Positions 62,950 through 64,000 of a stretch of 64,000 bases of DNA are shown here, piece after piece. Within the stretch, counting starts at the first letter, position 1; each line of letters begins with the position of its first letter. The DNA is taken from assembly GCF_902497855.1 (NCBI RefSeq), contig NZ_CABVHU010000005.1, positions 124,001 through 188,000 of the forward strand. The letters run 5' to 3'. The translations under genes were made by a program, and so were the position numbers. The stretch comes from Pseudomonas fluorescens. GTDB lineage: Bacteria > Pseudomonadota > Gammaproteobacteria > Pseudomonadales > Pseudomonadaceae. The notes beneath the pieces are model-generated. The model was not told where the DNA came from, did no database searches, and saw only the letters and a list, made by a program, of their open reading frames with translations.

Positions 62950-63582
62950 ATGGAACATTCACTGAAAATCCTGGGTAAAGCTTCATCAATCAACGTCAGA
63001 AAAGTCCTGTGGACCTGTGAGGAACTGAGCGTTGCCTACGAACGCGAGGATTGGGGCGGCGGTTATGCCTCGACGCACACGCCGGAGTTTCTCAGGCTCA
63101 ATCCCAATGCACTGGTGCCCGTGATCATCGATGAGGCCGGCGTGCTGTGGGAATCCAATACCATCTGCCGTTATCTGGCCAGCAAACACCAGAACACCGA
63201 TCTGCTGCCGCACGAACCGGCCGCACGTGCCCGGGTGGAGCAGTGGATGGATTGGCAAGCAACCGAACTCAACGCGGCCTGGAGCTATGCCTTCACGGCA
63301 TTGGTGCGCAAGGATCCGGAGTTCCAGGACCCCCATCACATTGCCGCCGGTGTTCGCGGCTGGAATCAGAAGATGGGCATCCTCGAGCATCAGCTCGCGG
63401 CCACCAAGGCTTATGTCGCCGGGCCGCGGTTCACCCTGGCCGATATTGTCATCGGGCTGTCGGTCAACCGCTGGCTGATGACGCCCATGGATCGGCCCGA
63501 CTATCCGGCCATCGACGAGTATTTTCAGCGCCTGGCACAACGCCCCGGGTTCTTGAAACATGGCTGCAATGGCCTGCCTTGA
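62950..63582 (+). CDS. Glutathione S-transferase
   Basis: Cytosolic glutathione transferase of 210 residues. The thioredoxin-fold N terminus has LKILGKASSINVRKVLWTCE with the Ser of the active site, NPNALVPVI with the cis-proline and ESNTICRYLA for glutathione; the C-terminal helical domain ends with FTLADIVIGLSVNRWLM. It stands alone. GGAG precedes ATG 62950 by about 8 bases. Confidence 0.9.
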   Translation: MEHSLKILGKASSINVRKVLWTCEELSVAYEREDWGGGYASTHTPEFLRLNPNALVPVIIDEAGVLWESNTICRYLASKHQNTDLLPHEPAARARVEQWMDWQATELNAAWSYAFTALVRKDPEFQDPHHIAAGVRGWNQKMGILEHQLAATKAYVAGPRFTLADIVIGLSVNRWLMTPMDRPDYPAIDEYFQRLAQRPGFLKHGCNGLP

Positions 63583-63620
63583 AGGGTCGGCGAGGGTCTT
63601 CGCGCGGGTGAACAGGCGAT

Positions 63621-64000
63621 CTACTGGGCAAACAACATAAACAAGGGCGAAAAAGCGACGCTGACCATTCTGTCGTTTTGCTCGACCAGCCTGCTCTGGG
63701 CGTATATTTCGGTCCAGGTGCCTGGAATGCTGGCCCGTTCGGGAATACTGAACGGACAGCAGCCCCTCCCGAGGACAACTTCCTTGATATTGCTCATCAT
63801 CAGGTTGCCCTGCGCGCCAGGCCCATCCACCCCGAAAACCTTCACGGCGTAAGCTTTATTATTGTGCTGCCAGGATGAAACCTGACGGCTCATGTTGTAG
63901 TCCGCAAGGTTCACGGGGCGGCTAGCCGGCGTGCTGGTCAGCGACAGTTTCCTGCCGGTGTAATCCCAACCCTCCCAGACACAAAAATAACCATAGTCAC
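63621..64000 (-). CDS. Crystallin-like / peptidase inhibitor I36-like protein (partial)
   Basis: The frame runs in from the window edge and ends at 63621; the start is missing. The visible 126 residues contain CVWEGWDYTGRKLSLTS, a beta-gamma-crystallin/I36-type Greek key motif, then a block YNMSRQVSSWQHNNKAYAVK and a cysteine pair (GRGCCPF). The protein is probably exported, and may be an inhibitor or structural protein. An internal ATG at 63914 is not the true start. Confidence 0.65.
   Translation of the reverse strand, partial: DYGYFCVWEGWDYTGRKLSLTSTPASRPVNLADYNMSRQVSSWQHNNKAYAVKVFGVDGPGAQGNLMMSNIKEVVLGRGCCPFSIPERASIPGTWTEIYAQSRLVEQNDRMVSVAFSPLFMLFAQ

Overview
The window comes from a fluorescent-group Pseudomonas chromosome. 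The evidence is PhaG, the tRNA-Gly(CCC), the ornithine-lipid pair OlsB/OlsA, the GntP/GntK/LacI gluconate locus, KGG and DUF4142 stress proteins, and many Pseudomonas REP elements of the type TGTAGGAGC..GCTCCTACA between genes. About 74 protein genes, one tRNA, one structured RNA candidate and several gene remnants can be supported. All calls rest on reading the sequence; no database search was run.

Region 1 (1-13,350) is the accessory part. phaG is followed by tRNA-Gly(CCC), with a short stretch resembling integrase arm sites behind it. Next come a DUF3313 lipoprotein and a small unknown gene divergent from a two-component system. A Fic protein follows, then a three-gene operon (two paralogous LssY-C-type lipoproteins and an alpha/beta hydrolase), a higBA toxin-antitoxin pair, a C4-like antisense RNA ahead of a DUF3077-like gene, and two tiny membrane proteins. 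A ~200 bp segment holding four TTAACGTTTT-type iterons lies upstream of fic and again upstream of higBA, bracketing the LssY operon.

Region 2 (13,092-21,927) is a complete sucrose (or related fructoside) uptake and cleavage locus: a LamB/ScrY-type porin, divergent binding protein, two permeases, ATPase, a cytoplasmic GH32 hydrolase and a LacI repressor, with a 12-bp palindrome between porin and binding protein as likely operator.

Region 3 (22,000-39,250) is mostly core: Tam methyltransferase, iron permease, DUF4142, KGG protein, a PAS-GAF-GGDEF cyclase, a LysE exporter, a LysR/CoA-transferase/HMG-CoA-lyase/MFS acid-catabolic cluster, a second toxin-antitoxin pair beside an MFS remnant, an iron alcohol dehydrogenase, a DUF4917 protein, YegP, RHH and DJ-1 proteins, an EamA transporter and a methyltransferase.

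Region 4 (39,360-41,700) is a small phage-derived island without structural genes: an Ogr/Delta zinc finger in an overlapping operon, a divergent CI-type repressor, and a LuxR-holin-holin cassette.

Region 5 (41,800-64,000) is ordinary chromosome: two TPM proteins with LemA, BglX, a phospholipase-D-type synthase with YceI, a serine hydrolase, an acyl-CoA-dehydrogenase-like protein, OlsBA, AcpH, an ArsR/MFS/old-yellow-enzyme operon, a GNAT, a GyrI-like protein, LysE, AlaC, the gluconate locus, a glutathione transferase, and a crystallin-like protein cut by the window edge. Gene-free stretches over 300 bases (11,366-11,862; 12,133-12,458; 12,968-13,356; 36,675-37,060) hold respectively a terminator plus the C4-like RNA, a terminator and nothing else seen, a gene remnant, and REP elements.
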